Source: Leeuwenhoekiella polynyae (GTDB lineage Bacteria > Bacteroidota > Bacteroidia > Flavobacteriales > Flavobacteriaceae). From it: a DNA stretch of 64,000 nt. The notes below the pieces were generated by a model. The model was not told the DNA's origin. It saw only the letters and a list, made by a program, of their open reading frames with translations, and did not search any database. The position numbers and the translations under genes are program-made. The stretch is from contig NZ_QOVK01000005.1 of NCBI RefSeq assembly GCF_004104075.1, positions 1 to 64,000 of the forward strand. The letters run 5' to 3'. Positions 44,324 through 53,622 of the stretch are shown here, piece by piece. The first letter of the stretch is position 1. Each line of letters opens with the position of its first letter.

Positions 44324-45688
44324 ATGAACTCAAGAAGAAATTTTATAAAAGGATCGGCAGTAGTAGGCGCAGGGATTACACTTGCTCCTAATCTGGTGTT
44401 TCCATTTAATCGTAAACCCGCAACAGACCGCTTAAAAATAGCTTTTATAGGAGTAGGACTTAGAGGAACTAATCACCTTAATAACGCAATTCACCGTAAG
44501 GATACAGAGATCACTGCAATTTGTGATATTGATCCTAAGCGTATCGAAATAGCACTTGAACTTATAGATAAAGCTGGTAGAAAGAAACCTCAGGTTTTTG
44601 GTAAGGATGAAGATGATTATTTAAATCTTCTGGATTCGCCAGAAGTTGATGCTGTTGTGATTGCGACACCTTGGTTGTGGCATACTAAAATGGCTGTAGC
44701 GGCAATGAAATCAGGGGTTTATGCAGGTCTTGAGGTTTCTGCCTCACAAACTATTGAAGAATGCTGGGACTTGGTAAACACCCACGAGGCAACCGGTACG
44801 CATATGATGTTCTTGGAGAACGTAAACTTCAGAAGAGATGTAATGGCAGTACTCAATATGGTTAGACAAAACGTTTTTGGCGAAATGTTACATTACCGCT
44901 GTGGGTATCAACACGATTTACGTGAAGTAAAATTTAATGATGGCAAACAACCTTATGGAGGGGGTGTTGAATTTGGTGAAAAAGGTCTTTCCGAAGCGCG
45001 TTGGAGAACGAAGCACTCTGTTTTACGCAATGGTGATACCTATCCCACACATGGAGTAGGTCCCATTGCAGCAATGGCCGATATTAATCGAGGAAATCGC
45101 TTTACCAGTATGACTGCAAATGCTACTAAAGCTGTAGGCCTACATAAATATGTAGTAGACCATGGTGGTGCAGATCATCCCAATGCAAAAGTAAAATTCA
45201 AGCAGGGAGATGTAATCACTTCAATGATAGAATGTGCAAATGGGGAGACTATTATAGTTACACACGATACCAATTTGCCAAGGCCTTACTCGCTTGGTTT
45301 TAGAGTACAGGGAGCAAACGGACTCTGGGAAAAAGACGGAGATCGTATGTATATTGAAGGTCAGTCAGAACCACACCGTTGGGATGATTCAGAAGAATGG
45401 CTTAAAAAATACGATAACCCGGTATGGCAGAAGTATGGAGAAGAAGCTACAGGAGCCGGTCACGGCGGTATGGATTATTTTGTAATGAAATCATTCGTTG
45501 AATCTGCTATATCAAACATAGCCCCTCCTATAGATGCTTACGATGCTGCAGCATGGAGTGCCATCACCCCGCTATCAGAAGCTTCCATTGAAAACAATGG
45601 CGAACCCCAAGAATTCCCAGATTTTACTAGAGGACAGTGGGTTGGTAGAAAGCCTTATGATTGGATGAAAGCAGAATACGGCAAATAA
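44324..45688 (+). CDS. GH109-type alpha-N-acetylgalactosaminidase (Gfo/Idh/MocA fold)
   Basis: A 454-residue exported oxidoreductase-fold protein. Twin-Arg signal NSRRNFIKGSAVVG, Rossmann GVGLRGTNH, then FLENVNFRRDVMAVLNMVR, GYQHDLREV (Tyr195, His197), GVEFGEKGLSEARWRTKH, YPTHGVGP (Tyr240, His243) and GAGHGGMDYF. These blocks match the NAD-dependent GH109 alpha-N-acetylgalactosaminidase of Elizabethkingia as I remember it, including the essential-looking YPTHG motif. It should remove terminal alpha-GalNAc by an NAD-dependent redox mechanism, which fits the amino-sugar operon upstream. The alternative is a plain Gfo/Idh/MocA dehydrogenase. Confidence 0.85.
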   Translation: MNSRRNFIKGSAVVGAGITLAPNLVFPFNRKPATDRLKIAFIGVGLRGTNHLNNAIHRKDTEITAICDIDPKRIEIALELIDKAGRKKPQVFGKDEDDYLNLLDSPEVDAVVIATPWLWHTKMAVAAMKSGVYAGLEVSASQTIEECWDLVNTHEATGTHMMFLENVNFRRDVMAVLNMVRQNVFGEMLHYRCGYQHDLREVKFNDGKQPYGGGVEFGEKGLSEARWRTKHSVLRNGDTYPTHGVGPIAAMADINRGNRFTSMTANATKAVGLHKYVVDHGGADHPNAKVKFKQGDVITSMIECANGETIIVTHDTNLPRPYSLGFRVQGANGLWEKDGDRMYIEGQSEPHRWDDSEEWLKKYDNPVWQKYGEEATGAGHGGMDYFVMKSFVESAISNIAPPIDAYDAAAWSAITPLSEASIENNGEPQEFPDFTRGQWVGRKPYDWMKAEYGK

Positions 45689-45730
45689 TTTTAAGAACTC
45701 TGTAATTTGTCTGAAACTCCTTTGAATACT

Positions 45731-45768
45731 ATAAAAACCTGATGCTTTAAAGGTATCGGGTTTTTTTA
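45731..45768. terminator. intrinsic terminator between converging genes
   Basis: AAAAACCTGAT / GTATCGGGTTTTT hairpin with one wobble, A-run on the left and T-run on the right; it overlaps the stop codon of the minus-strand regulator. It can end both PUL 1 and the regulator transcript. Confidence 0.75.
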
Positions 45769-48684
45769 ATTAATACTTGGTGTTTCTGCGAGGTTCTCTA
45801 AATACGCGTTGAAACTTTCATCATTGATATTGAGTTTTTTGCGTATTCTATATCGGGCAGTTTCAACTCCTCGAGTAGAAATATTCAGTAGCGGCGCAAT
45901 TTCTTTGTTAGTAAGGTTCATTTTAACAAACGCACACAAGCGCAATTCTCTTTTTGTAATACTAGGGTCAATTTCTTTAAGTTGATTGAAGAAGTTTTGA
46001 TGTACTTTCTCGAAGTGAACATCAAATACATTTAAGTATTCTTCACCCATTCTATGTTGATTAAGATTGAAGAGAACCTCTTGCAGTCTTTTACGTGCAG
46101 CTTGTGTTTTTAATGAGTTTCTAAAGTCTTTTAATGCATTAAATGTGTCGGTAAAAATCTCTTTCTTTTTAACGAGAAGCATCGTATAATTTGCAAGTTC
46201 TTTACTCTTAATGAGATTATCCTCTTCCAGCTGTTCTTTATCTTTTTTAATTCGAGCTTTGTCCTTTTCGAGTTTAAGCTGTTCAATCTCTAATTCGAGT
46301 AATTTTTTTGATTTATGGGCGGCTAATTTTTCTTTTTGACGTTCTTTTTCGATTTTTTTATTGACCAGTTTTATGATTATAAATGTAATCACAAACAAAA
46401 TCAAGATATATACTAAATAAGCGAGGTTGGTTTGATACCATGGGTGTGGTATGGTAAAACTTAACGAAGTCTCTTCTGCTGCTTGCCCCATATAATTACG
46501 CGCACGCACTTTAAAAGTATAATCACCTCCATTGGGATGTGTATACTCTTTAAAAGGGTTTGTAGACCACGCAGACCAGTCTGTATCTATGCCTTCTAAT
46601 TTATACTGAAATTCTTTTTGAGAAGAGGGGGGGAGACCCGGCGCAGCAAATTCAAATCTCAAGACATCTACAGCATTAGACAATTGCTCATTATTTTCTA
46701 AATTTAAAGAAGTTGTCGTTTGATTTTTACCCTGCAGGTAAACCCGTGTAATTTTAGTTTTTGCAGCTTCAGCAGCTTTTTCTTCAAGGTCGTATAAAAA
46801 CACACCATTGGTCGCTCCTATCAAAACCTGTTGATCTGTAAGAGGCAGAATGCTTTCCATACCTCGGTTTAAATTTCCTTTTAGGTTTAGAAAAAGATTT
46901 TTTTGAAGTTCTTTATTTTGATTATCAGTATCAAAGTATCCCACCTCATCATCCTGTACAAACCACACTCGTGAGTCTTGTTGTAGCAGTTTACGTGTAT
47001 TCAATTTAGGGTTTAGCAGTTCGTTTAAAGGTTTGTAAAGTGTGAATTTTGAAGTCTCTTCGTTAAAAGTATAAATACCCGTATTTGTAGTAAATACAAT
47101 AACATCATTATACAAAGCTACATTTACATTGAATGATGATTGAAGCCCGTTTTGATCTGTATAATGTTCTAAGGCATATACACGGTCTAAACGATCATCT
47201 AGCTTGAGTTTATACACACCTTTGTAGCCGTGACAGATCCACAAATTGTTTGTAGAACCTATTTGTAAAATGTCGCGACTCGATTCATCAAAACCTTTAA
47301 TCTTTTCATCAAGTTGCCACTTGCCATTATATTTTAAAGGATACAAGCCAGAATATCCTGCAGCTAAATATTGATCTGTATAGCCTTTTAACGGAATTAT
47401 TTTCCAAATCCCATTAGTGCTTCCTATGCGCTCCGGTTGAAAATTATTCAATCTAAAAAGACCTTTGTCGTGACCTACAAGCACATCCCCATTTTCCTCT
47501 GTAATAGACCACGCTTGCCCTTCTAGATCTGGAATTTTTTTGAACCTTAAATCTTTAATAGTAAAATTTTCCGTTTTAAAAGGTGTGTAATAAACACCCG
47601 TATTTGTAGCCAGATATAAGATGTTCTTATAAATATGCATATCTGCAATAGAAGAGTTGTCAAAGAGTTGCGATACCGGTGAATCAAATTCTACCAGGTC
47701 TATTCCATTATTCATTAGCACCCAAAGACGATTGTTTTTTTCTTGAGGATAAATAGCTAAAACTGTAGAATTACTCAGTTTATCAAAGGTGGCATGATTA
47801 GGTTCTATCTCAAAGGCTCTATTTAGCTTTAAAATTTTACTAGATAAGGTGCCTAAAAGATAATCTCCTTTAAAATAGGTTGCTGTTATAATCTGTTCCT
47901 GTTCATCTCTGTTGAAAAGACTTTTTAAAAATTGAAGTTGGTGGGTAGATCGGTTTGCTAAAAAGAGTTCGCCAGATTTAGTAACAATCAATACCTCATC
48001 TATTGTTTTAGAAGGTAGAAAAGCAACAATACTGCTATTGATGATAGAAGTATCAAATTGCTTTTGAAGGCTGAAACTTCCAGGGTCAAATTCAAAGATT
48101 CCTGTATTTTGATCCTGCACATAATAGTGATTATTCACTATACCAGAATGCAAAAAGTTTCCATTTGCTTTTATATGCGAGGTATTCTTATTAGAAAGGA
48201 CAGTGAGCTCACTAAATGATCTATAAATAATCGTGTTTTTAAATTCATGCACCTGCCAAAAATTCTCAAGATTCTCAGATTCTATTTCTAAATCGTCATT
48301 TTGAGAAAGGTAATAGTAAGTTCCATTTGATTTTTTCTTTACAATACCTATTTCGTTATATCCACCTGCGTGAATCACATTGTTTTTATCTTTAATAAGG
48401 CTTCGTACAGTAGAGTGATTGGGTAAAGCAACCTTTTGCCAACGTTCACCATCATAAATTAAAATACCATCGTTATTTCCAAAATATAAAATACCATCTT
48501 CATCTTCCGTCATAGTCCAGAACTGTCCGTCTGCCTCAAAATCAGTACGGGTATAGTGGGTGATTTTTGGAATTATCTTTTCAAACGAATCGTTTTTCTG
48601 CGCAAAACCTCTAAAAGGGATTATCAAAATGATACAGATAATCTTTAGATAAATTGAATTTTTTGAGACCAAATAGTTCTGCAT
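45766..48684 (-). CDS. triple-Y sensor with LuxR-type HTH (PUL regulator)
   Basis: A 972-residue protein: signal/anchor (MQNYLVSKNSIYLKIICI to FAQ), a long periplasmic two-component-type propeller repeat region (~30-640), a Y_Y_Y domain (~690-760, FKVRARNYMG), one transmembrane helix (~765-785), a cytoplasmic coiled coil (KKLLELEIEQLKLEKDKARI) and a C-terminal LuxR-type HTH (TKRELRLCAFVKMNLTNKEI). Unlike hybrid HTCS regulators it has no kinase or receiver, so it links ligand sensing directly to DNA binding. It is divergent from PUL 2, which it probably regulates. Starts at 48693 or 48684 are both possible. Confidence 0.88.
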   Translation of the reverse strand: MQNYLVSKNSIYLKIICIILIIPFRGFAQKNDSFEKIIPKITHYTRTDFEADGQFWTMTEDEDGILYFGNNDGILIYDGERWQKVALPNHSTVRSLIKDKNNVIHAGGYNEIGIVKKKSNGTYYYLSQNDDLEIESENLENFWQVHEFKNTIIYRSFSELTVLSNKNTSHIKANGNFLHSGIVNNHYYVQDQNTGIFEFDPGSFSLQKQFDTSIINSSIVAFLPSKTIDEVLIVTKSGELFLANRSTHQLQFLKSLFNRDEQEQIITATYFKGDYLLGTLSSKILKLNRAFEIEPNHATFDKLSNSTVLAIYPQEKNNRLWVLMNNGIDLVEFDSPVSQLFDNSSIADMHIYKNILYLATNTGVYYTPFKTENFTIKDLRFKKIPDLEGQAWSITEENGDVLVGHDKGLFRLNNFQPERIGSTNGIWKIIPLKGYTDQYLAAGYSGLYPLKYNGKWQLDEKIKGFDESSRDILQIGSTNNLWICHGYKGVYKLKLDDRLDRVYALEHYTDQNGLQSSFNVNVALYNDVIVFTTNTGIYTFNEETSKFTLYKPLNELLNPKLNTRKLLQQDSRVWFVQDDEVGYFDTDNQNKELQKNLFLNLKGNLNRGMESILPLTDQQVLIGATNGVFLYDLEEKAAEAAKTKITRVYLQGKNQTTTSLNLENNEQLSNAVDVLRFEFAAPGLPPSSQKEFQYKLEGIDTDWSAWSTNPFKEYTHPNGGDYTFKVRARNYMGQAAEETSLSFTIPHPWYQTNLAYLVYILILFVITFIIIKLVNKKIEKERQKEKLAAHKSKKLLELEIEQLKLEKDKARIKKDKEQLEEDNLIKSKELANYTMLLVKKKEIFTDTFNALKDFRNSLKTQAARKRLQEVLFNLNQHRMGEEYLNVFDVHFEKVHQNFFNQLKEIDPSITKRELRLCAFVKMNLTNKEIAPLLNISTRGVETARYRIRKKLNINDESFNAYLENLAETPSIN

Positions 48685-48866
48685 GATGATCATTATTAGT
48701 TTTGTTAACAAATTTAATGTTTTTTTAATATAGTAAATTATTGATTTTCAGTGTTCATTTTGATTTTGAAGTATGCGTGACGTATTTCGTTAACATTGTG
48801 ACGTAATGCAAGTGTAGTGTTTTTTCTTAGTACAGTATTATTAGATCATAGTTTTGAGCTACATAA

Positions 48867-48887
48867 TTTTGACAAGAAAACGTTTTC
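48867..48887 (+). promoter_or_regulatory. TTTTGAC plus palindrome GAAAACGTTTTC upstream of PUL 2
   Basis: TTTTGAC at 48867 is followed 2 bases later by the perfect palindrome GAAAACGTTTTC (48876-48887). The same arrangement, TTTTGAC directly followed by GAAACGATTTC, occurs upstream of the first susC. It could be an operator overlapping the -33 element. Confidence 0.5.
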
Positions 48888-48962
48888 GTGATCCATATTA
48901 TTAAGAATATGATAATGAAAAATTCTTGTCTTAGTTGTTTAACAAACAAATCTTTTAATCGA

Positions 48963-51900
48963 ATGAGAATTAAAAACTACTTTTTGGTACTGTTTTTATT
49001 TGCAGTTTGCTCTCTGAGTGCGCAAGTAAATACAATTACCGGTACTGTACTAGATGCTAATGCAATGCCGTTACCCGGGGCAACTATTCTAGTAAAAGGA
49101 ACAAACGAGGGAACACAAACAGATTTTGACGGGAATTTTACTGTTGAAGCTACAGCTCAAGACATCTTGATGGTATCCTATATAGGATTTAAATCTGTAG
49201 AAATACCTGTAGGACAACAAACTAGTATTCAAATTACCTTAGAAGAAGATTCTGCTGCTCTTGATGAGGTGGTTGTTGTGGGATATGGTACACAAAAGAA
49301 AAGTGTTGTTACCGGAGCTATTTCTAGCATCAAGGCTAGTGAATTAGAGAGCTTACCCGTCACCCGTATTGAGCAATCGTTACAAGGTAGAACATCAGGA
49401 ATTACAATCGCGGCAAACTCAGGTCAACCGGGTTCATCATCAACTATACGGGTGCGTGGTATAACCAGTTTTGGTAATAATGAGCCGCTATGGGTAGTAG
49501 ACGGTGTGATTGTAGATGCCGGAGGAATAGGATATCTAAATCAATCTGATATCGAATCTATTGAGGTGCTTAAAGATGCGGCTTCGCAGGCAATTTATGG
49601 TGCGCGAGCTGCTGCAGGTGTAATTTTAGTTACGACTAAAAAGGGTAAGATGGGCAAACTAACCGTTAGTTATAACGGGTATACGGGCTTGTCTGGTCCT
49701 GCTCGCAAACTCGACCTGCTTAATGCTACAGAGTATGCGACTTTATTTAATGAAAAGTACGCTAATGATTACAACGGATCGCCTCAGGATTTTTCACTTC
49801 CTTTTCCTAATGCACAAAGCCTGGGTGAAGGTACAGACTGGCAAGATGTTATCTTTAATAACAGTGCTAAAAAGGAAAATCACGAGTTTAGTTTAAGTGG
49901 TGGAAATGAAGTGTCTACATTCTATCTTTCTTTTGGATATCTTGATCAGGAAGGGATAGTTGCTAAAGAAATTTCTAAGTATAAACGACAGAATATTCGT
50001 TTAAACTCTACGCATCATATCAATGATATAATTACTGTTGGAGAAACCATTGGGTATTCTAATGAAAAAAGTACCGGTATAGGTAATACAAATAGTGAAT
50101 TTGGTGGTCCTTTGAGTTCTTCTATAAACCTTGACCCTACAACACCTTTGATAATTACAGATCCTGCGGTTGCAAATTCTGGCTTATATACAAATCCGGG
50201 TGTTGTAAGAGACCCTAACGGAAACCCCTACGGAATTTCAAATCTTGTGATTCAAGAAATGGCAAACCCGCTGGCTTATATTCAGACGAGATTGGGTAAC
50301 TACAACTGGGCAGATAATTTTGTAGGTAATGTTTATGTAAATCTAGAATTGCTAGAGGGCTTAAACCTGAGAAGTACATTAGGAGGAAAATTAGCCTACT
50401 ATGGTTCTGAGAGTTTTACGCCGGTATCATTTTTAAATACCTCTTCTGTAGTATCACAAAACAATATTTCGAGATCAACAAACAGAGGTTTTGGTTGGAA
50501 TATTGAAAACACGTTATCCTATACTAAACAGTTAGGTGATCACGACTTTACCATTTTATTAGGCCAAGGTTCTTATTCAGAAAATGATACCAAAGGAGAA
50601 ACGGTAACTTATAATGATATACCTGTAAATAGCAGAGAAGATGCTGCTTTTATTCAGGTTCCTGATGATCAGATTATAGCAAGTGCTTATATAGGTACAG
50701 AGCATAGAGTAACGTCTCTTTTTTCACGCCTTACTTATAATTATAAAGAGAAGTACTTGGTAACCGGTATCGTTCGCCGAGATGGTTCTTCGCGTTTTGG
50801 ATCAAATAATAAGTATGGTTTTTTCCCATCTTTCTCTTTAGGATGGAATCCTTTAAAAGAAGATTTCTGGAAAGAAAATGATGTTGTAAATCAGTTTAAA
50901 CTACGTGGAGGTTATGGTGTTGTTGGTAGCGATGCTATAGGCGACTTTAGATATCTTTCTACAATAGGTGCAGGTCGAAATTACACCTTTGGTAACGTTT
51001 CTGCAGTGGTGATAGGTAACAGTCCTAATGCACCGGCAAACCCAGATCTTAAGTGGGAAGAAACCAGACAAAGCAACATAGGTTTTGATGCGCGTTTCTT
51101 CAACAACCTTACGATGACTGTTGATTTTTACAACAAAAAAACAGTAGGTATTTTACAAGATGTACGTCTACCGGGATATGTAGGTGCAACCGGCAGTCCT
51201 TCTGCAAATGTTGCAGATATGGTAAATAAAGGTTTTGATATAGAATTAGGATATTCTAAAACTTTTGGGGAACTCAATGTTTCTCTTAATGGAAACCTTT
51301 CTTATCTACAAAACGAAGTAGTTTATTTAGGTAACGGTATTGACTTTTTATCTGGTGGAGCCGGGTTTCAGTCTAGCACCTATCCTATAACAAGAACGGC
51401 TTTAGGTCAGCCTTACAATTCATTTTTTGGCTTTCAAACGCGCGGAATTTTTCAAAATCAGCAGGAAATAGATTCTTATGTAAACTCTGAAGGAGTCGTT
51501 ATTCAGCCTAATGCTGTTCCTGGAGATTTTAGATATGAAGATGTTGATGACAACGGTTCTATAACATCAGATGACCGAAAGTTTTTAGGTAGTTCAATTC
51601 CTAAATATACCTTTGGTCTGACCTTAAACCTTGACTATAAAAACTTTGATTTACTGGTATTTTCTCAAGGAGCTGCAGGTAATAAGATCTTTCAGGGTTT
51701 AAGACGTCTTGATATTAGCAATGCTAACTATCAGACAGAAGCTCTCAACCGCTGGACGGGTGAAGGAACTTCTAATACATTCCCGCGCCTGAGTAACGTA
51801 GATAGCAATAACAACTTTACGAACCCATCTGACTTTTACCTAGAAAAAGGAGATTATTTGAGAATCAAAACGGTTCAGTTAGGGTATTCACTTAAACGGG

Positions 51901-52079
51901 AGGTCATAGAAGATATAGGGTTAACCCGCTTAAGAGTTTACCTAACGGGAGAAAACCTATTTACATTCACAAAGTATACCGGTTTTGATCCTGAAATAGG
52001 GGGCGGCATTTTTGGTATAGACAGAGGGTTTTATCCACAGGCGAGAACAGGACTTGTAGGTCTTAACATTCAATTTTAA
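48963..52079 (+). CDS. SusC/RagA-type TonB-dependent receptor (PUL 2)
   Basis: A 1038-residue receptor from ATG 48963 (MRIKNYFLVLFLFAVCSLSAQ, a clean signal peptide); in-frame ATG 48915 would add 16 residues. Carboxypeptidase-regulatory-like domain (GTVLDANAMPLPGATILVKG), TonB box LDEVVVVGYGTQKK, plug (STIRVRGITSFGNN, LWVVDGV) and a barrel ending GLVGLNIQF. It imports oligosaccharides from the GH30/GH5 system with the SusD 12 bases downstream. It is about 35-40% like the first SusC by eye and clearly a different specificity group. Confidence 0.95.
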   Translation: MRIKNYFLVLFLFAVCSLSAQVNTITGTVLDANAMPLPGATILVKGTNEGTQTDFDGNFTVEATAQDILMVSYIGFKSVEIPVGQQTSIQITLEEDSAALDEVVVVGYGTQKKSVVTGAISSIKASELESLPVTRIEQSLQGRTSGITIAANSGQPGSSSTIRVRGITSFGNNEPLWVVDGVIVDAGGIGYLNQSDIESIEVLKDAASQAIYGARAAAGVILVTTKKGKMGKLTVSYNGYTGLSGPARKLDLLNATEYATLFNEKYANDYNGSPQDFSLPFPNAQSLGEGTDWQDVIFNNSAKKENHEFSLSGGNEVSTFYLSFGYLDQEGIVAKEISKYKRQNIRLNSTHHINDIITVGETIGYSNEKSTGIGNTNSEFGGPLSSSINLDPTTPLIITDPAVANSGLYTNPGVVRDPNGNPYGISNLVIQEMANPLAYIQTRLGNYNWADNFVGNVYVNLELLEGLNLRSTLGGKLAYYGSESFTPVSFLNTSSVVSQNNISRSTNRGFGWNIENTLSYTKQLGDHDFTILLGQGSYSENDTKGETVTYNDIPVNSREDAAFIQVPDDQIIASAYIGTEHRVTSLFSRLTYNYKEKYLVTGIVRRDGSSRFGSNNKYGFFPSFSLGWNPLKEDFWKENDVVNQFKLRGGYGVVGSDAIGDFRYLSTIGAGRNYTFGNVSAVVIGNSPNAPANPDLKWEETRQSNIGFDARFFNNLTMTVDFYNKKTVGILQDVRLPGYVGATGSPSANVADMVNKGFDIELGYSKTFGELNVSLNGNLSYLQNEVVYLGNGIDFLSGGAGFQSSTYPITRTALGQPYNSFFGFQTRGIFQNQQEIDSYVNSEGVVIQPNAVPGDFRYEDVDDNGSITSDDRKFLGSSIPKYTFGLTLNLDYKNFDLLVFSQGAAGNKIFQGLRRLDISNANYQTEALNRWTGEGTSNTFPRLSNVDSNNNFTNPSDFYLEKGDYLRIKTVQLGYSLKREVIEDIGLTRLRVYLTGENLFTFTKYTGFDPEIGGGIFGIDRGFYPQARTGLVGLNIQF

Positions 52080-52091
52080 AAAACTAGAGTT

Positions 52092-53606
52092 ATGAAACTA
52101 AAAACAATTTTATATCCGGCTGTCGGACTTTTAATGACAGCTTCTTTGCTTTCATGTTCTAAAGAATATATAGAGCTTGATCCATTAGGGCAGCCATTAG
52201 TTGACAACTATTATTCAAATGAGAGTGAGGCATACTCAGGGCTTGTAGCAACCTATGACATTATGGGTAAGCAGTCAAAAAGTTTTGAAAATATGATCAC
52301 TATGATGAATGCAGGATCTGACGATTTTTTTGCCGGTGGCGGTGGACCCTCAGATGGTATTGGCATTCAGTCATTTTCTAATTACAGTATAGATGCTTCC
52401 ACAATTCCAGGGAGTTTCTGGAACGATTATTTTCAAGGTGTTTTCAGAACAAATATTTTACTGCAAAAATTACCAGATGTACCTATGGATGAAGCCTTGC
52501 GTACTCGGTTTACAGCAGAGGCAAAGGCACTAAGAGCATACTACTATTTTGAATTGGTTAGATTGTTCAGAAATGTGCCTTTGTTTACGGAACCTATTTT
52601 GACCAGTGAGATTTACAATATTGAACAGGCAGATCCGGAAGCGGTATATGCACAAATTGAAACAGATTTAACTGAAGCTTTACCTGACCTACCGTCACGT
52701 ATCACAGATTTAGAGAATGAAGCCGGGCGTCTAACACAAGGGAGTGTGCAGGCTTTATTAGGAAAAGTTTACTTGTATGAAGACAAAAACCAGATGGCCG
52801 CTCAACAATTTGCAGAGGTAAATGGTACTCCCGGCGGAACGAGTAAATATGGCTATAAATTGGTAGATAATTTTGCAGATCTATTCAGTCTAGACAACGA
52901 GTTTAATTCAGAATCAATTCTTGAAGTTGCTGCAACCAGTCTTGCCAACGTTAATTATGACATTTGGGGTGGTGGTCAAAATGAAGGAAATACTGTAAAT
53001 CAAATGGTAGGTCCGCGTGGTTACTCTAGAACTGCTGGTTCTTCTGCGCCTGATTACGCAGGGGGATGGAGTTTTAATACCGTAACTCAAGGTTTATATG
53101 ATGTTTTAAATGGTGACCCCAGGTTTGACGCTACAATTGCAGATCTAAAAGCATTAGAAGCTGCAGGAGAAGCTACTTATACGCCGGGTAATAAAGACAC
53201 TGGTTATTTTCTCAAAAAATTTATGCCTCTTAATTCTGAAAAATCAACAGGTGGTGGAAATGTTGAATTAAACTACAGACAAAACGTATATATCATAAGG
53301 CTTGCAGATACCTATCTGATGGAAGCCGAAGCTCTGGGTGCTTCAGGTGCTAGAGCACAGGCATTACTTGATGCTGTACGTGCCCGTGTAGGTCTTGCAC
53401 CGGTACCTGTTAGTATGGATAATATAATGTTAGAACGCCGCCGTGAACTTGCAGGAGAAGGACATCGCTGGTTTGACCTGGTTCGTACAGATAGAGCAGC
53501 ATCTGTTCTGGCAGACCGTGGGTTTACAGCAAGTAAAAATGAAATATTACCTATTCCACTTAACGAATTAGAAAATACACTAATCGTTCAGAATCCTAAT
53601 TATTAA
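52092..53606 (+). CDS. SusD/RagB-type surface glycan-binding lipoprotein (PUL 2)
   Basis: A 504-residue lipoprotein with signal and lipobox LLSC (MKLKTILYPAVGLLMTASLLSC). AKALRAYYYFELVRLFRNVPLF is the SusD signature region, and the C-terminal RRRELAGEGHRWFDLVRT ends the RagB domain. It forms the surface glycan-capture lid of the SusC complex just upstream. Confidence 0.95.
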   Translation: MKLKTILYPAVGLLMTASLLSCSKEYIELDPLGQPLVDNYYSNESEAYSGLVATYDIMGKQSKSFENMITMMNAGSDDFFAGGGGPSDGIGIQSFSNYSIDASTIPGSFWNDYFQGVFRTNILLQKLPDVPMDEALRTRFTAEAKALRAYYYFELVRLFRNVPLFTEPILTSEIYNIEQADPEAVYAQIETDLTEALPDLPSRITDLENEAGRLTQGSVQALLGKVYLYEDKNQMAAQQFAEVNGTPGGTSKYGYKLVDNFADLFSLDNEFNSESILEVAATSLANVNYDIWGGGQNEGNTVNQMVGPRGYSRTAGSSAPDYAGGWSFNTVTQGLYDVLNGDPRFDATIADLKALEAAGEATYTPGNKDTGYFLKKFMPLNSEKSTGGGNVELNYRQNVYIIRLADTYLMEAEALGASGARAQALLDAVRARVGLAPVPVSMDNIMLERRRELAGEGHRWFDLVRTDRAASVLADRGFTASKNEILPIPLNELENTLIVQNPNY

Positions 53607-53622
53607 TCCAAGTGTTTTAGAT

